A DNA stretch of 64,000 nt from Bdellovibrio sp. ZAP7 (GTDB lineage: Bacteria > Bdellovibrionota > Bdellovibrionia > Bdellovibrionales > Bdellovibrionaceae). Position 1 is the stretch's first letter; each line of letters opens with the position of its first letter. Under the pieces are notes generated by a model. It saw only the letters and a list, made by a program, of their open reading frames with translations, made no database searches and was not told the origin of the DNA. The position numbers and the translations under genes are program-made. The stretch is taken from assembly GCF_006874645.1 (NCBI RefSeq), contig NZ_CP030082.1, positions 186,001-250,000 on the forward strand, read 5' to 3'. Shown one piece after another: positions 47,541 through 55,289 of this stretch.

Positions 47541-48614
47541 TCAGCTATCTTTAACACAATGTGTATGAAGTCCATCCAACACACTTGTTGATCCTTTAAT
47601 ATCTATGCCTGCTTTTCTCATATAGATCATCATCGTATCCATATCCCGCCATCCTCCCATTGACATAACTTTGCTTGGCGCAACACCCTTGTTAAGTAAG
47701 AGTGTTGCCCAACTCGCTCTTAGGTCATGAAATCGCATCATCGGAAGACCTACAGACATCAAAAATGCCCTCAGGTATCGGGCTTGATCTCCTTTGTCCC
47801 ACTTGCTGAGTCTCGGAAGTACGAAGGATGTGTCCGGCTCATACTTCTTTAAGTCGTTGAGCACGGGTATTAGGGGGAGCGGGATTTCAACAATCCTGTC
47901 ATGTCCTGACTTGGTCGATTTATAACCGACCTTGCTTGACCATGAGCAGTTCACAAGAATCTGTCGTCTATGCAAGTCAACGTTTTGCCATGGAAGTGCA
48001 TAGAGCTCACCGTTTCGCATTCCCGTATATAGCGCCAAGGCATAATGTGGATACCATTCCCATTGATGCTCTTGAGCTTTTGTTAAAAGCAGACGTATTT
48101 CTTCTTCATTCAGCACGGAGCTGATCTTGTCGCTTAACTTGAACTTGAGAAGGGGGGTGGGGTTGCGAATCAAAAGGTCGGTTTCCACAGCATGTCTGAA
48201 GGCGGACCTGATGCACTTTACGAAATACTTTCTGTGAGACTCAGCTTTATCCATAAAGTGGTCGTTCAGTATTTGGTGAATGTCGTAAGTGGTGATGCTG
48301 TCTATGTTCTTGGTTTCCCAAGCTTGTAACGTGTATCGTTCAAGCATCTTCTGAATCCCGTAAGTTGTATTTTCAGACATTTCAGATTGTTTGATGTGTA
48401 CAAGATAGGATCGCAAGAAACTCCCCCAAGTGATGCCCTCTTGCCTTCGGATCAAATCGTTCACTAAAATTACCAGCTCCGCTTCTACTTTCTTCGCCTT
48501 AGACGCGGTCTCAATGTTCGTACGTTGTCGTCTGATTGGCATGCCTGTCTTGGGATGTCTTTTCGAGTATGAAACGATATACTTTTTGTTTTCTTTGTTA
48601 AGTTTAATTGTCAT
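47541..48614 (-). CDS. int: Tyrosine recombinase/phage-type integrase
   Basis: 357 residues with an N-terminal arm-binding-like domain, a core-binding SAM-like domain (about 62-150) and a catalytic domain. Catalytic residues are visible: R200 (YTGMRNGEL), K235 near the beta hairpin, H296 and R299 (FHDLRASWATLLL), W322 in the second-His position, and nucleophile Y331 (MMIYMRKAGI). It would catalyse integration at the tRNA 3' end. It is preceded by an excisionase-like gene 9 nt upstream, so one transcript may set both. Confidence 0.93.
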   Translation of the reverse strand: MTIKLNKENKKYIVSYSKRHPKTGMPIRRQRTNIETASKAKKVEAELVILVNDLIRRQEGITWGSFLRSYLVHIKQSEMSENTTYGIQKMLERYTLQAWETKNIDSITTYDIHQILNDHFMDKAESHRKYFVKCIRSAFRHAVETDLLIRNPTPLLKFKLSDKISSVLNEEEIRLLLTKAQEHQWEWYPHYALALYTGMRNGELYALPWQNVDLHRRQILVNCSWSSKVGYKSTKSGHDRIVEIPLPLIPVLNDLKKYEPDTSFVLPRLSKWDKGDQARYLRAFLMSVGLPMMRFHDLRASWATLLLNKGVAPSKVMSMGGWRDMDTMMIYMRKAGIDIKGSTSVLDGLHTHCVKDS

Positions 48615-48623
48615 GATTGCCTC

Positions 48624-48866
48624 TTAAGATTTGATAAGGGCTTCTACGTCTTCTTTTCGAAATCTATTTCTGCTTCCAAGTTTGCTGGCGTGTAGAATTC
48701 CACGACAAACCAGAATCCTAACAGCGCCTTCGCTAATGCTTAAGTACTCAGCGGCAGCCTTGGTTGTTAACCACTCTTTAGTTTTCAAAGAACGTGCGGA
48801 CCCATTTACGTGTGCAGCGGAGAGTTTGCAAGTGCTGCTTGCATTTGGCTTTTTGATGTTTTTCAT
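48624..48866 (-). CDS. Excisionase/AlpA-type helix-turn-helix protein
   Basis: 80 residues with an HTH_17-type winged helix in the second half: WLTTKAAAEYLSISEGAVRILVCRGILHASKLGSRNRFRKEDVEALI. This is the standard excisionase/AlpA form. A polar N-terminal tail of about 30 residues precedes it. Directly upstream of int on the same strand, it probably directs excision or controls int expression. Confidence 0.85.
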   Translation of the reverse strand: MKNIKKPNASSTCKLSAAHVNGSARSLKTKEWLTTKAAAEYLSISEGAVRILVCRGILHASKLGSRNRFRKEDVEALIKS

Positions 48867-48918
48867 ACCCTACCCCTGAGAAATCGTAATGATGCGACCA
48901 GATAATGTATCCCGCGAA

Positions 48919-50037
48919 TTATTGGTCGCCACTGTTGTTATGTTGTCGTTCATTAAGAATTGCCCGATAACGATACGACAGTTTGTACTTTGCATGTTCT
49001 GAAGAAATTTTTTCCAATATCCCGTGTTTGTAGAGTTGACGAATTCCTCGGTAAATTGCACCGTCTTTGCATTTTACATTAACGACACCATTGCCTTCTT
49101 TGATCATCGATAGGATTTTGCTTCCAGCTTTCTTGGGGCAGTGTTGAAGGAGCTCGCTCACTGCTTCAATCGTGCTCATCGTGATAGGCTTAAAAGACTT
49201 TGGTTGAAGACCACGTAGTCTGTCGTAAAATTTACTTTCAATACTCAACAATTGATCTAGTGTAGTGGCGAGATTGTTCTTGGGGATCTTATTAAGAAAG
49301 CGATTCTTAAAGCGAAACTCGTCTCGTACAACATCGTTTGCTTTCTTGTATATGACAAACTCAGTACCCTTGTATGGCTCAACCTTTAGGCCTCTTACTG
49401 CCCCGGTTGCAGTGATGCCGCCTTCATTAGCTTCAGGAAATAGCTTTAGGAGAAGTGCAAACTTTGAATTCTTCAGTTCATCTACACCATGTTCATGGTA
49501 AGTATCTCTTGCGATTTCGAAGTGCCTTACGACCACAGATACCGTAAGCCCGGTAATACCCAAGGACTCTTCAGCACATTTGATGAGGACATCTCCCCAT
49601 GGACTAAAGAGGCTGACTAGGTATTCAAGTTGCGTCTTTAGGCCTTCAGGATGATTAACAAGGTTTCTATCAAAAAAAAGGTTGTCGTTGCCATCTAGCG
49701 CCCCGGTCTCACTTCCAAGAGAAAGGGGTTCCCAAAGACGTCTAAGGTATTTGATCCCATTACCGTTAATTACGGCTCCGACTCTGTGGAAGACTCCATG
49801 TACATACTGATTTATAAAGTGCCCTTCACGTCGCTTCAGTTTGCGAGATTTGATTTGTTCGTTTACATGGAGCTCCATCCACTGATTCATTTTGTCTACC
49901 TGATGCAACTTGTAAACACCGTTTAGCCAGAACCCTATGTCAAACTTGTCTATAACAGGATTTGTTGCACAAAAAGTTTCAATATTTGGCTCTACTATAC
50001 TTGTATGCCTTTGAGGCATGCTCTTCCCTTTATCCAT
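48919..50037 (-). CDS. Putative replication-initiation (Rep)-like protein
   Basis: 372 residues from ATG 50037, supported by AGAAGGA upstream; the longer start at 50082 lacks one. The central region has the pattern of plasmid/phage Rep proteins: a KFDIGFWLNGVY opening, then GVRGLKVEPYKGTEFVIYKKANDVVRDEFRF, like the nicking-domain segment ending in YxK and R-x-E. The last 90 residues look like a winged helix (ISMIKEGNGVVNVKCKDGAIYRGIRQLYKHGILEKI). If correct, the element can replicate autonomously. The family call is tentative. Confidence 0.5.
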   Translation of the reverse strand: MDKGKSMPQRHTSIVEPNIETFCATNPVIDKFDIGFWLNGVYKLHQVDKMNQWMELHVNEQIKSRKLKRREGHFINQYVHGVFHRVGAVINGNGIKYLRRLWEPLSLGSETGALDGNDNLFFDRNLVNHPEGLKTQLEYLVSLFSPWGDVLIKCAEESLGITGLTVSVVVRHFEIARDTYHEHGVDELKNSKFALLLKLFPEANEGGITATGAVRGLKVEPYKGTEFVIYKKANDVVRDEFRFKNRFLNKIPKNNLATTLDQLLSIESKFYDRLRGLQPKSFKPITMSTIEAVSELLQHCPKKAGSKILSMIKEGNGVVNVKCKDGAIYRGIRQLYKHGILEKISSEHAKYKLSYRYRAILNERQHNNSGDQ

Positions 50038-50197
50038 TTCTGATCCTTCTGAACTTAGATTGTAAGGCCACATGCAACTCAAGTTATTCCTGTAAGTCCT
50101 GTGGCTCCTGGGTGTCTAATAGATCAGCGATAATGAAAAGACAACACTCCTGTTGATCCAGTTGTACTTTTGGCTCCTGTCATGGTAGTTTTTTCAA
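50038..50197. promoter_or_regulatory. Divergent control region of the element
   Basis: This 160-nt gap separates the rep-like gene from the rightward operon and must hold both promoters. CTCCTG recurs in GGCTCCTGGGTG (about 50104), ACTCCTGTTG (about 50146) and GGCTCCTGTCAT (about 50172). Such spaced repeats could be operators or iterons. No consensus promoter stands out. Confidence 0.35.
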
Positions 50198-50566
50198 ATG
50201 GCTTCTAAAGGCAAAATAGACTTTAAAGAAATGTTTGAATCCCTGAAAGAATATCGTTTTGGCAGCCTGGATGCAGGTGTGGCCCTTTGGCTTTTGTGGC
50301 GACGTTCACAGAAGCGACCAGTGGTTGCCCGTGTTGCAGCGGAGATTATCCCTGGGGTCACGGTACCGATGATCGAAAATTACTTTTCAAAGAAGTATGG
50401 AATTGGCGCAATCCCTGTCGGGGAGATGAGCTTGAAAAAAATCTGTGCTTTTTACGATGTTGAGCTAACGGAAGATGAGGCGTCAGACCTGATCTTGAAT
50501 TGCGAAAAGCAGTACGGTGCCTCGGTTGATAAAGGAATGGGTATAAAGGCAAAAGTTAAAAGGTAA
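50198..50566 (+). CDS. Unknown element-encoded protein, 122 residues
   Basis: A soluble alpha-rich protein with a basic C-terminus (KGMGIKAKVKR) and a GVTVPMIENYFSKKYG segment that could be a helix-turn-helix. It contains KKICAFYDVELTEDEASDLILNCEKQYG. No family is recognised. It is the first gene of a two-gene rightward unit beside the divergent control region, a common place for regulators or mobilisation accessory proteins. The AT-rich divergent region is its only obvious promoter source. Confidence 0.6.
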   Translation: MASKGKIDFKEMFESLKEYRFGSLDAGVALWLLWRRSQKRPVVARVAAEIIPGVTVPMIENYFSKKYGIGAIPVGEMSLKKICAFYDVELTEDEASDLILNCEKQYGASVDKGMGIKAKVKR

Positions 50567-50573
50567 AGGAGCT

Positions 50574-50843
50574 GTGCTTTATTCTTTAGCTATGAAGCAA
50601 ACACCCACTCCCACGTTAGACAAGATACTACAAGGCAAACAGAAGATTGAGGCTTGGACCGTGGACGATGTCGCTAAGTCTTTTAAAGAAATTCAATCGT
50701 CGATACAAAAGATGGAGATTGCTCTTGCAAAAAGCGATCGACGTTCATATCCGTATGCGAACACTGACATTCAGTTGATGAGAAGTATCTCAAAACAACT
50801 GCACGCTGTTTCACTTCAGCTAAATCAAGTTTTGAAAATCTAA
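50574..50843 (+). CDS. Small helical element-encoded protein
   Basis: 89 residues from GTG 50574, or 83 from ATG 50592. AAAGGAG at 50565-50571 is close to the GTG and 20 nt from the ATG, so the start is unsettled. The sequence is a long amphipathic helix pair (VDDVAKSFKEIQSSIQKMEIALAKSD, LMRSISKQLHAVSLQLNQVL), suggesting a coiled-coil oligomer. No family is recognised. Its stop overlaps the convergent 377-residue gene by 4 nt. Confidence 0.55.
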   Translation: MLYSLAMKQTPTPTLDKILQGKQKIEAWTVDDVAKSFKEIQSSIQKMEIALAKSDRRSYPYANTDIQLMRSISKQLHAVSLQLNQVLKI

Positions 50844-51973
50844 GCCAGACTTTTTAGGTCCATCAGTTCGATGGAATTTCCAATCACCTGAAATTTTCCC
50901 GTCAAAGTCATCTGTGAACCAGCTTCATGGGCTTTAAGGGCCTTCATGTAAAGATCAATGGGTAGTTCCATCTCAATCTTTTTGTTGCGGAAGTTCCGCT
51001 CTCCGCCTTCGATGCGGGCTGTAACTTTTCTTGAAAAGGAAATCTGTTTCGGGTTTTCAGAATTCAATTTTGTAATTGATACGGACAGTACGTAAACTTC
51101 TTCGCGTGGTTTACTTAGGATGTCATGAATGCGCTCCAAGTTCTCAATATCTTTATTTTCAACTTTGAATGAAACTTGGTTGATCTTCATTTTTGCAGCA
51201 TAGCCGCTGTTGATGTTGAACATGAAGTATCGCTCTGGTGTATCCACTGCTTTGAATACGTTAGAAAGGCACTCTGCAATATTCGCATTGAATCCTTCGG
51301 CTGAGGCTATAGTAAGCTCCTCGAGACTTTCCAGCTTCTCGGTTGCAGCGCTCGTCATCCACTGCATTCCCTTTGCGATCCTTACGATACCTCTGGAAGA
51401 AAGGGAAAGATCTGTATGAACATTGTCGAAGCTTGTTTGGAACGGTTCGAGCGGTGATTTTACAACGTAGATGAAGCTTCCTTTTTGATGTCCTACCTGG
51501 AACTCTTGGGACAGCTCAATAGCTTTAAGTGAAGGCTTGTATCTGAATGTTGCTTGTTTGATTTCGTTATCAATAGAATGCGCTAGGGCGGCACGAGTTG
51601 ATTTTGCCAGGTTCTCTGACTCCAGCAACGAAATTACATTAAAGTCCTTGTCGCCAAACTTGAATTTCATCGACGTTTGATAAGCAACTAGGGAGTTTGA
51701 TAGGTAAGTCTTAAACTCATCAACGATTCCCAATGCGCTGGTGCCATCCACAGCCCCAATCCCTTCAATAAGATTTAAGGTTACAGGCATAAAGTTGTCG
51801 GACTTATCGTCGGGAATAAGATAACGAAGCTTTTTTCCTTCTTTATCGGCAGGGCTTGCGACGACAAAAACGCCATCGTCCTTTTGAACAAAAGCCCATC
51901 CCTTGCCTTCTAGAAATTCCTTAAGAGATGTGAAGCTGTAGTTAAGATCGTACTTGTTTTCAATACGTCTCAT
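50840..51973 (-). CDS. Unknown 377-residue partner of the DUF4365 protein
   Basis: No recognised family. The N-terminus (about 10-60) resembles a small alpha/beta domain (FTSLKEFLEGKGWAFVQKDDGVFVVASP). The centre is strand-rich with a lone LSLSSRGIVRIAKGMQWM helix. The C-terminal domain (about 290-377) ends in TGKFQVIGNSIELMDLKSL, an OB-like or beta-barrel closing pattern. It has no signal peptide and no membrane segment. Its ATG overlaps the stop of the DUF4365 gene by 4 nt, so the two proteins are made together and probably form a complex. Confidence 0.7.
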   Translation of the reverse strand: MRRIENKYDLNYSFTSLKEFLEGKGWAFVQKDDGVFVVASPADKEGKKLRYLIPDDKSDNFMPVTLNLIEGIGAVDGTSALGIVDEFKTYLSNSLVAYQTSMKFKFGDKDFNVISLLESENLAKSTRAALAHSIDNEIKQATFRYKPSLKAIELSQEFQVGHQKGSFIYVVKSPLEPFQTSFDNVHTDLSLSSRGIVRIAKGMQWMTSAATEKLESLEELTIASAEGFNANIAECLSNVFKAVDTPERYFMFNINSGYAAKMKINQVSFKVENKDIENLERIHDILSKPREEVYVLSVSITKLNSENPKQISFSRKVTARIEGGERNFRNKKIEMELPIDLYMKALKAHEAGSQMTLTGKFQVIGNSIELMDLKSLA

Positions 51974-52488
51974 ACGACATCATCCTCCTCTAAAAGAGCA
52001 GCCATGGGGCCAGCAAGAGTATGAACCGCATTCGCATCGAAAAGGTTAGTTTGAGGAATTCTGATTACAACGCTTCCAGCAGCTGTCGGTGCTGGAAGAT
52101 TGTCTGCGCTGATGTAATAGGCACCATGCTGCATTCGTAAATCGGTATGTGAGCTGCTAACCCAATTAGTAGTTGTGCGTGGCATTATGTAGACTACTAA
52201 AAACTTTGGCTGAGCGCATTTGCGTTTAAGCCTGCGCAAGTCATCCATATCAATTTTGTAGTGTACATGGTTAGCAATGACTTTTGCGTTTTTAGTAGCC
52301 TTCAGCTGAAGAGCTAACAGAATACCGCCGTCATGACGTTTGCCGTTGTATTCAGTTACGCAGTTAATCCACATGTCTATCCCATGATCGTTTCTTGCCG
52401 TAGCAACACCATAACCAGCATGGCTTATGACCGCGTGGCAATACGCTACTGATAAGTTTTCCTGAATCTGTGTTTCTGTCATCGCCAT
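51970..52488 (-). CDS. DUF4365-type nuclease-like protein
   Basis: 172 residues. The DUF4365 pattern is visible: an N-terminal helix with E10, then HGIDMWINC (D38) and LALQLKAT (Q61-x-K63). Together these form an E...D...QxK arrangement like PD-(D/E)XK restriction endonuclease folds. DUF4365 domains are often found in accessory regions and in defence-associated genes. A basic segment (DDLRRLKRKCAQPKFLVVYI) follows. It is the first gene of a tight two-gene unit. Nuclease activity is inference from the motif. Confidence 0.7.
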   Translation of the reverse strand: MAMTETQIQENLSVAYCHAVISHAGYGVATARNDHGIDMWINCVTEYNGKRHDGGILLALQLKATKNAKVIANHVHYKIDMDDLRRLKRKCAQPKFLVVYIMPRTTTNWVSSSHTDLRMQHGAYYISADNLPAPTAAGSVVIRIPQTNLFDANAVHTLAGPMAALLEEDDVV

Positions 52489-52605
52489 AGAGAATACGTC
52501 CTTCTAGCAGTACGATTCGGACGGAAACAAGAAAAAGTTTAACCTTCGTTCAACAACAAATATTTTTAACAATTATAAACATCGTCAAATTGAGACGCCA
52601 ACATA

Positions 52606-53208
52606 TTAATACAGGGAACCCTTTACAAAATGGCGTACGGCCTCCGCCAGGTCTCTTTGTTCCCTAAACTCATCCAAAACACCCAGGGTTTTCAGCCGAG
52701 GATGTAGAAATCTATAAACTATCTCTATGCGTTTTTGGTTTCTATAACTACGTCCTCTGATTGCCTCAGCCTCAAGATACCAGAGCCCAAATAGCATCAA
52801 TCTTTTTTCCAGTCCATCAGGGCAAGTTGAATCAATTTTTGAAGCAACTTTACAGAGGAACTCTTCAGTCCGTAAGGTGCGTGTATTGAGTGCCTCTTGC
52901 TTCGGCTTTGCCTCCGTGTAAACACCCACTGACTCGAGTACGGCAGACCAAAACTCCTCTTTCTGTTCAAACACTTCCAGGACGATTGATCCCCGGGAAG
53001 TCTTTTGGAATTCCTTCCAGGCTGTGAGTAACTTCTCTTTTGAGTCACGTCGATCAAGATCAGTCAAAAGTTGCGAGCGGAAGTACTGTAGTCCCGACAT
53101 AAAGAATCTTTTGGTTGAAGGGTCCAACTCTTGTCGAGTTACGTGCTCAAGTAGAATGTCAAATCGACTTGCTGGATGCATACCGATCAATCCAAAGAAA
53201 CGATTCAT
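52606..53208 (-). CDS. Unknown element-encoded helical protein
   Basis: About 200 residues, with ATG 53208 chosen over TTG 53214; neither has a good ribosome site. It is almost entirely alpha-helical and charged, with segments such as DPSTKRFFMSGLQYFRSQLLTDLDRRD and GLEKRLMLFGLWYLEAEAIRGRSYRNQKRIEIVYRFL. No family is recognised. Its 5' end overlaps a short well-initiated frame (53159-53290), suggesting translational coupling. It stands 117 nt upstream of the DUF4365 gene on the same strand and could share its transcript. Confidence 0.6.
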   Translation of the reverse strand: MNRFFGLIGMHPASRFDILLEHVTRQELDPSTKRFFMSGLQYFRSQLLTDLDRRDSKEKLLTAWKEFQKTSRGSIVLEVFEQKEEFWSAVLESVGVYTEAKPKQEALNTRTLRTEEFLCKVASKIDSTCPDGLEKRLMLFGLWYLEAEAIRGRSYRNQKRIEIVYRFLHPRLKTLGVLDEFREQRDLAEAVRHFVKGSLY

Positions 53209-53290
53209 TCGCAACCGCGATCAGAGTAGTGGGTGTCCACTCCCCATCGGCTCTCAGAGACTCAACTGCCAGTTCTGTGATCGCTCCCAT
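53159..53290 (-). CDS. 43-residue short gene overlapping the next gene's start
   Basis: ATG 53290 has AAGGGGA 6 nt upstream, the best initiation signal in this stretch. The frame encodes MGAITELAVESL...GEWTPTTLIAVANESFLWID and stops at 53159-53161, about 50 nt inside the 202-residue protein's frame. It looks protein-like. It may be a leader peptide for coupled translation, or the true N-terminus of the longer protein separated by a frameshift. Confidence 0.5.
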   Translation of the reverse strand: MGAITELAVESLRADGEWTPTTLIAVANESFLWIDRYASSKSI

Positions 53291-53358
53291 GAATATCCCC
53301 TTTGCCATAGGGATATCATATGTAAATTATATGTAAATACAAATTACTTAAAGCGATG

Positions 53359-53502
53359 TTAATTCATGTTCTGCGACAGAATCCGGGAAGCTTCTTTGTC
53401 AGCAATGATCTTAACTGCGATAGCACGCAGCTTCGTATAGCCAGTAAGGTCCCCAGTTTCTAAACAGTAAAACATGTGAATTAAAATTTCTTCGAGTTGC
53501 AT
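53359..53502 (-). CDS. Small element-encoded protein, 47 residues
   Basis: ATG 53502 has GGAGG 6 nt upstream, so I prefer it to the longer frame starting at 53559. The peptide (QLEEILIHMFYCLETGDLTGYTKLRAIAVKIIADKEA) is two short amphipathic helices. No family is recognised. It lies just upstream of the 43-residue gene on the same strand and may belong to the same unit. Confidence 0.5.
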   Translation of the reverse strand: MQLEEILIHMFYCLETGDLTGYTKLRAIAVKIIADKEASRILSQNMN

Positions 53503-53598
53503 GCTTGCCTCCGAGAGAGCTCGCGCTGCAATCGCTGGAACGGCGTGAAAACCAACCAAGTAGTATTGCTGGCTGAAATACGGACGTTTATTGGTCGT

Positions 53599-53622
53599 CT
53601 CACTCCTCCGGGGAGGAGTGAG
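53599..53622. terminator. Perfect hairpin, terminator-like
   Basis: CTCACTCCTCC (53599-53609) and GGAGGAGTGAG (53612-53622) pair with only two unpaired central bases. The following GAATCTTTT is T-rich only weakly. It separates the small-gene cluster from the exported proteins to the right and may insulate the two transcripts. Confidence 0.55.
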
Positions 53623-53667
53623 GAATCTTTTAAGTCGTATTAAATGAAGGTGTATCAGAATGATTTA

Positions 53668-54291
53668 TTAGTAGTCGTACTGTTCGGCAGCTTTGATTTT
53701 GCTGAGATCGCACTTTGTACCGCACTTTGCCTTGCTGTATCCGATGATCTGGCAACGTCTGAAGAATTCTAGTACAAATTTACCCTTTTCAAGTCCTTGA
53801 ATCTTACAGAGAGCATTTACATTTACGTAGTAACCCTCAACCTCCCAAGATCCAATCAGCTGAATGAAGGTTGCTCCAGAACCGCTATCGGCTTTAGTGA
53901 TGTACTTAGGTTTTGGTGTGTCTTTGATAAGTTCTTCCACCGTGGGAATGTCTTTGTCATGTTTCCCTCCGCAGCGGAAGTTGTTGTAGTACTGCAAAAC
54001 AGATGTGGTAATTTTGCCGTCCTCTTCCTTAAACATGTGCGCAACCGATGAACACTTGTTATTGATGTCAGCTTTGACCATCCGACAACTTTTTGTAAAA
54101 CCTGGGCAACTACCTTTTGGGTCAGTGACTTTAATGTCCGCCAACCTAAAGGCCATTTCTTTGCCGCACTCTTCAGTTGTCATGCCGACGCATTTAAGAT
54201 CTCCAAAGGCTGGTTCACTACCTCCCCCAAGGAAGCCCGCAAGCGAAGTTGAAGCAGAAAGTAGAATGAAAGCTGCTAATATATTTTTCAC
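53668..54291 (-). CDS. Secreted cysteine-rich protein
   Basis: 207 residues from a GTG start with AGGA 7 nt upstream. A signal peptide (KNILAAFILLSASTSLA) precedes about ten cysteines (for example KCVGMTTEECGKEM, SCPGFTKSCRM, FRCGG, RRCQII, AKCGTKC). These suggest disulfide-bonded export. No family is recognised. It starts 9 nt after the stop of the lipoprotein gene, so the two are one unit. Secretion from an island cargo gene is notable for a possible surface or prey-facing role. Confidence 0.7.
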   Translation of the reverse strand: MKNILAAFILLSASTSLAGFLGGGSEPAFGDLKCVGMTTEECGKEMAFRLADIKVTDPKGSCPGFTKSCRMVKADINNKCSSVAHMFKEEDGKITTSVLQYYNNFRCGGKHDKDIPTVEELIKDTPKPKYITKADSGSGATFIQLIGSWEVEGYYVNVNALCKIQGLEKGKFVLEFFRRCQIIGYSKAKCGTKCDLSKIKAAEQYDY

Positions 54292-54300
54292 GTTTAATTC

Positions 54301-54837
54301 CTAATGTTTTTCGTTTGTGCTGACTTTAATTTTGCATAGATCAATTTTATTTTCGTACTCAGTTTGTCTTTTCAGTAGAACCTGTTTGTAGTGCTTGAAG
54401 CGAGCCAGTCTGTCCCTTAGGTATTCAGTACGTAACCCAATCAAGTTGTGTCCTCTGTCGATACCGAACTCGTACTCCTCATCTGGAATTACGTACGATC
54501 TGTCTTCGCTCATAGGGATAAGATCGCCTGTCGTTTTGCCGTGAGCTAAATAACAACCTCGTAAAACTCCATACAGTCCTTCGTTATCTAGATACCTATG
54601 ACCACCGTAAACTTTTGCTTCAAGTTCATACGAAGTAGTTTCTGCCGACCTAAGTTCTTCCGATAAATATACTTTTGTTTGAGCAACCATGTCATCGTCT
54701 TTCAATCCTACCTCGACTCCGTTGCTAGCTTTAGTTCGATACTGAATATCCTCGTCTAGAAGTTTGGCCTTGTGAGGGGAGGTAGCACACGCAACCATAA
54801 GACTTGAAATCAGTGCTAGAATTCCAAAGAACTTCAT
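54301..54837 (-). CDS. Island-encoded lipoprotein
   Basis: 178 residues with AAAGGAG 7 nt before ATG and a lipobox (SSLMVAC). The body is charged and mostly helical, with a C-terminal coiled-coil stretch (LRDRLARFKHYKQVLLKRQTEYENKIDL). No family is recognised. With the following cysteine-rich secreted protein it forms an exported pair, which could form an outer-membrane complex or protect the host cell surface. The latter is speculation. Confidence 0.7.
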   Translation of the reverse strand: MKFFGILALISSLMVACATSPHKAKLLDEDIQYRTKASNGVEVGLKDDDMVAQTKVYLSEELRSAETTSYELEAKVYGGHRYLDNEGLYGVLRGCYLAHGKTTGDLIPMSEDRSYVIPDEEYEFGIDRGHNLIGLRTEYLRDRLARFKHYKQVLLKRQTEYENKIDLCKIKVSTNEKH

Positions 54838-54877
54838 AAACGTACTCCTTTGAAAAGTTGAAAGATCTTTATCGTAA

Positions 54878-55210
54878 TTACTTAGGCTTTAGTTTTTTAA
54901 CTTCAATGCTGTAGATACCACTTAGCTCTGAAGCATCTGCGAATGTAAAGAAATCCTGCAACGCTGGAACGACAGGCTGACTAAACTTTCCTGTTAAGAG
55001 CCACGTGAAATCTACATTAAGAAATCTCGCCAATCTGTACACGGCTTGGAGATCCATTGGCGCGGCACCGTTTATCCATTGACCGAAAGTGGATGGACTG
55101 ATCTCCGCACCTTTTGCAACAGCCTTCGCAGTTAATTTCTTTTCTTTTAAGACTGTCTTTAGGTTCATGGAAAAGACAGTTCCACTTGTGTTTCTTTTCA
55201 TCTTCGTCAT
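54878..55210 (-). CDS. XRE-family helix-turn-helix regulator
   Basis: 110 residues. The HTH is clear: LKEKKLTAKAVAKGAEISPSTFGQWINGAAPMDLQAVYRLARFLNVDFTWLLTG (about 20-75), of the lambda-repressor-like type with a short C-terminal tail. ATG 55201 has AGGG nearby and may be the real start. It lies between the exported pair and the resolvase and is a good candidate for the element's lifestyle or cargo repressor. Confidence 0.82.
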   Translation of the reverse strand: MTKMKRNTSGTVFSMNLKTVLKEKKLTAKAVAKGAEISPSTFGQWINGAAPMDLQAVYRLARFLNVDFTWLLTGKFSQPVVPALQDFFTFADASELSGIYSIEVKKLKPK

Positions 55211-55289
55211 CCCTAAACTAATCGGTATCTATCCTTCAGTCTTCAGTGGATTCTGTAAGTACGGATTTTTAGCGTCGATCGAAACGCAG

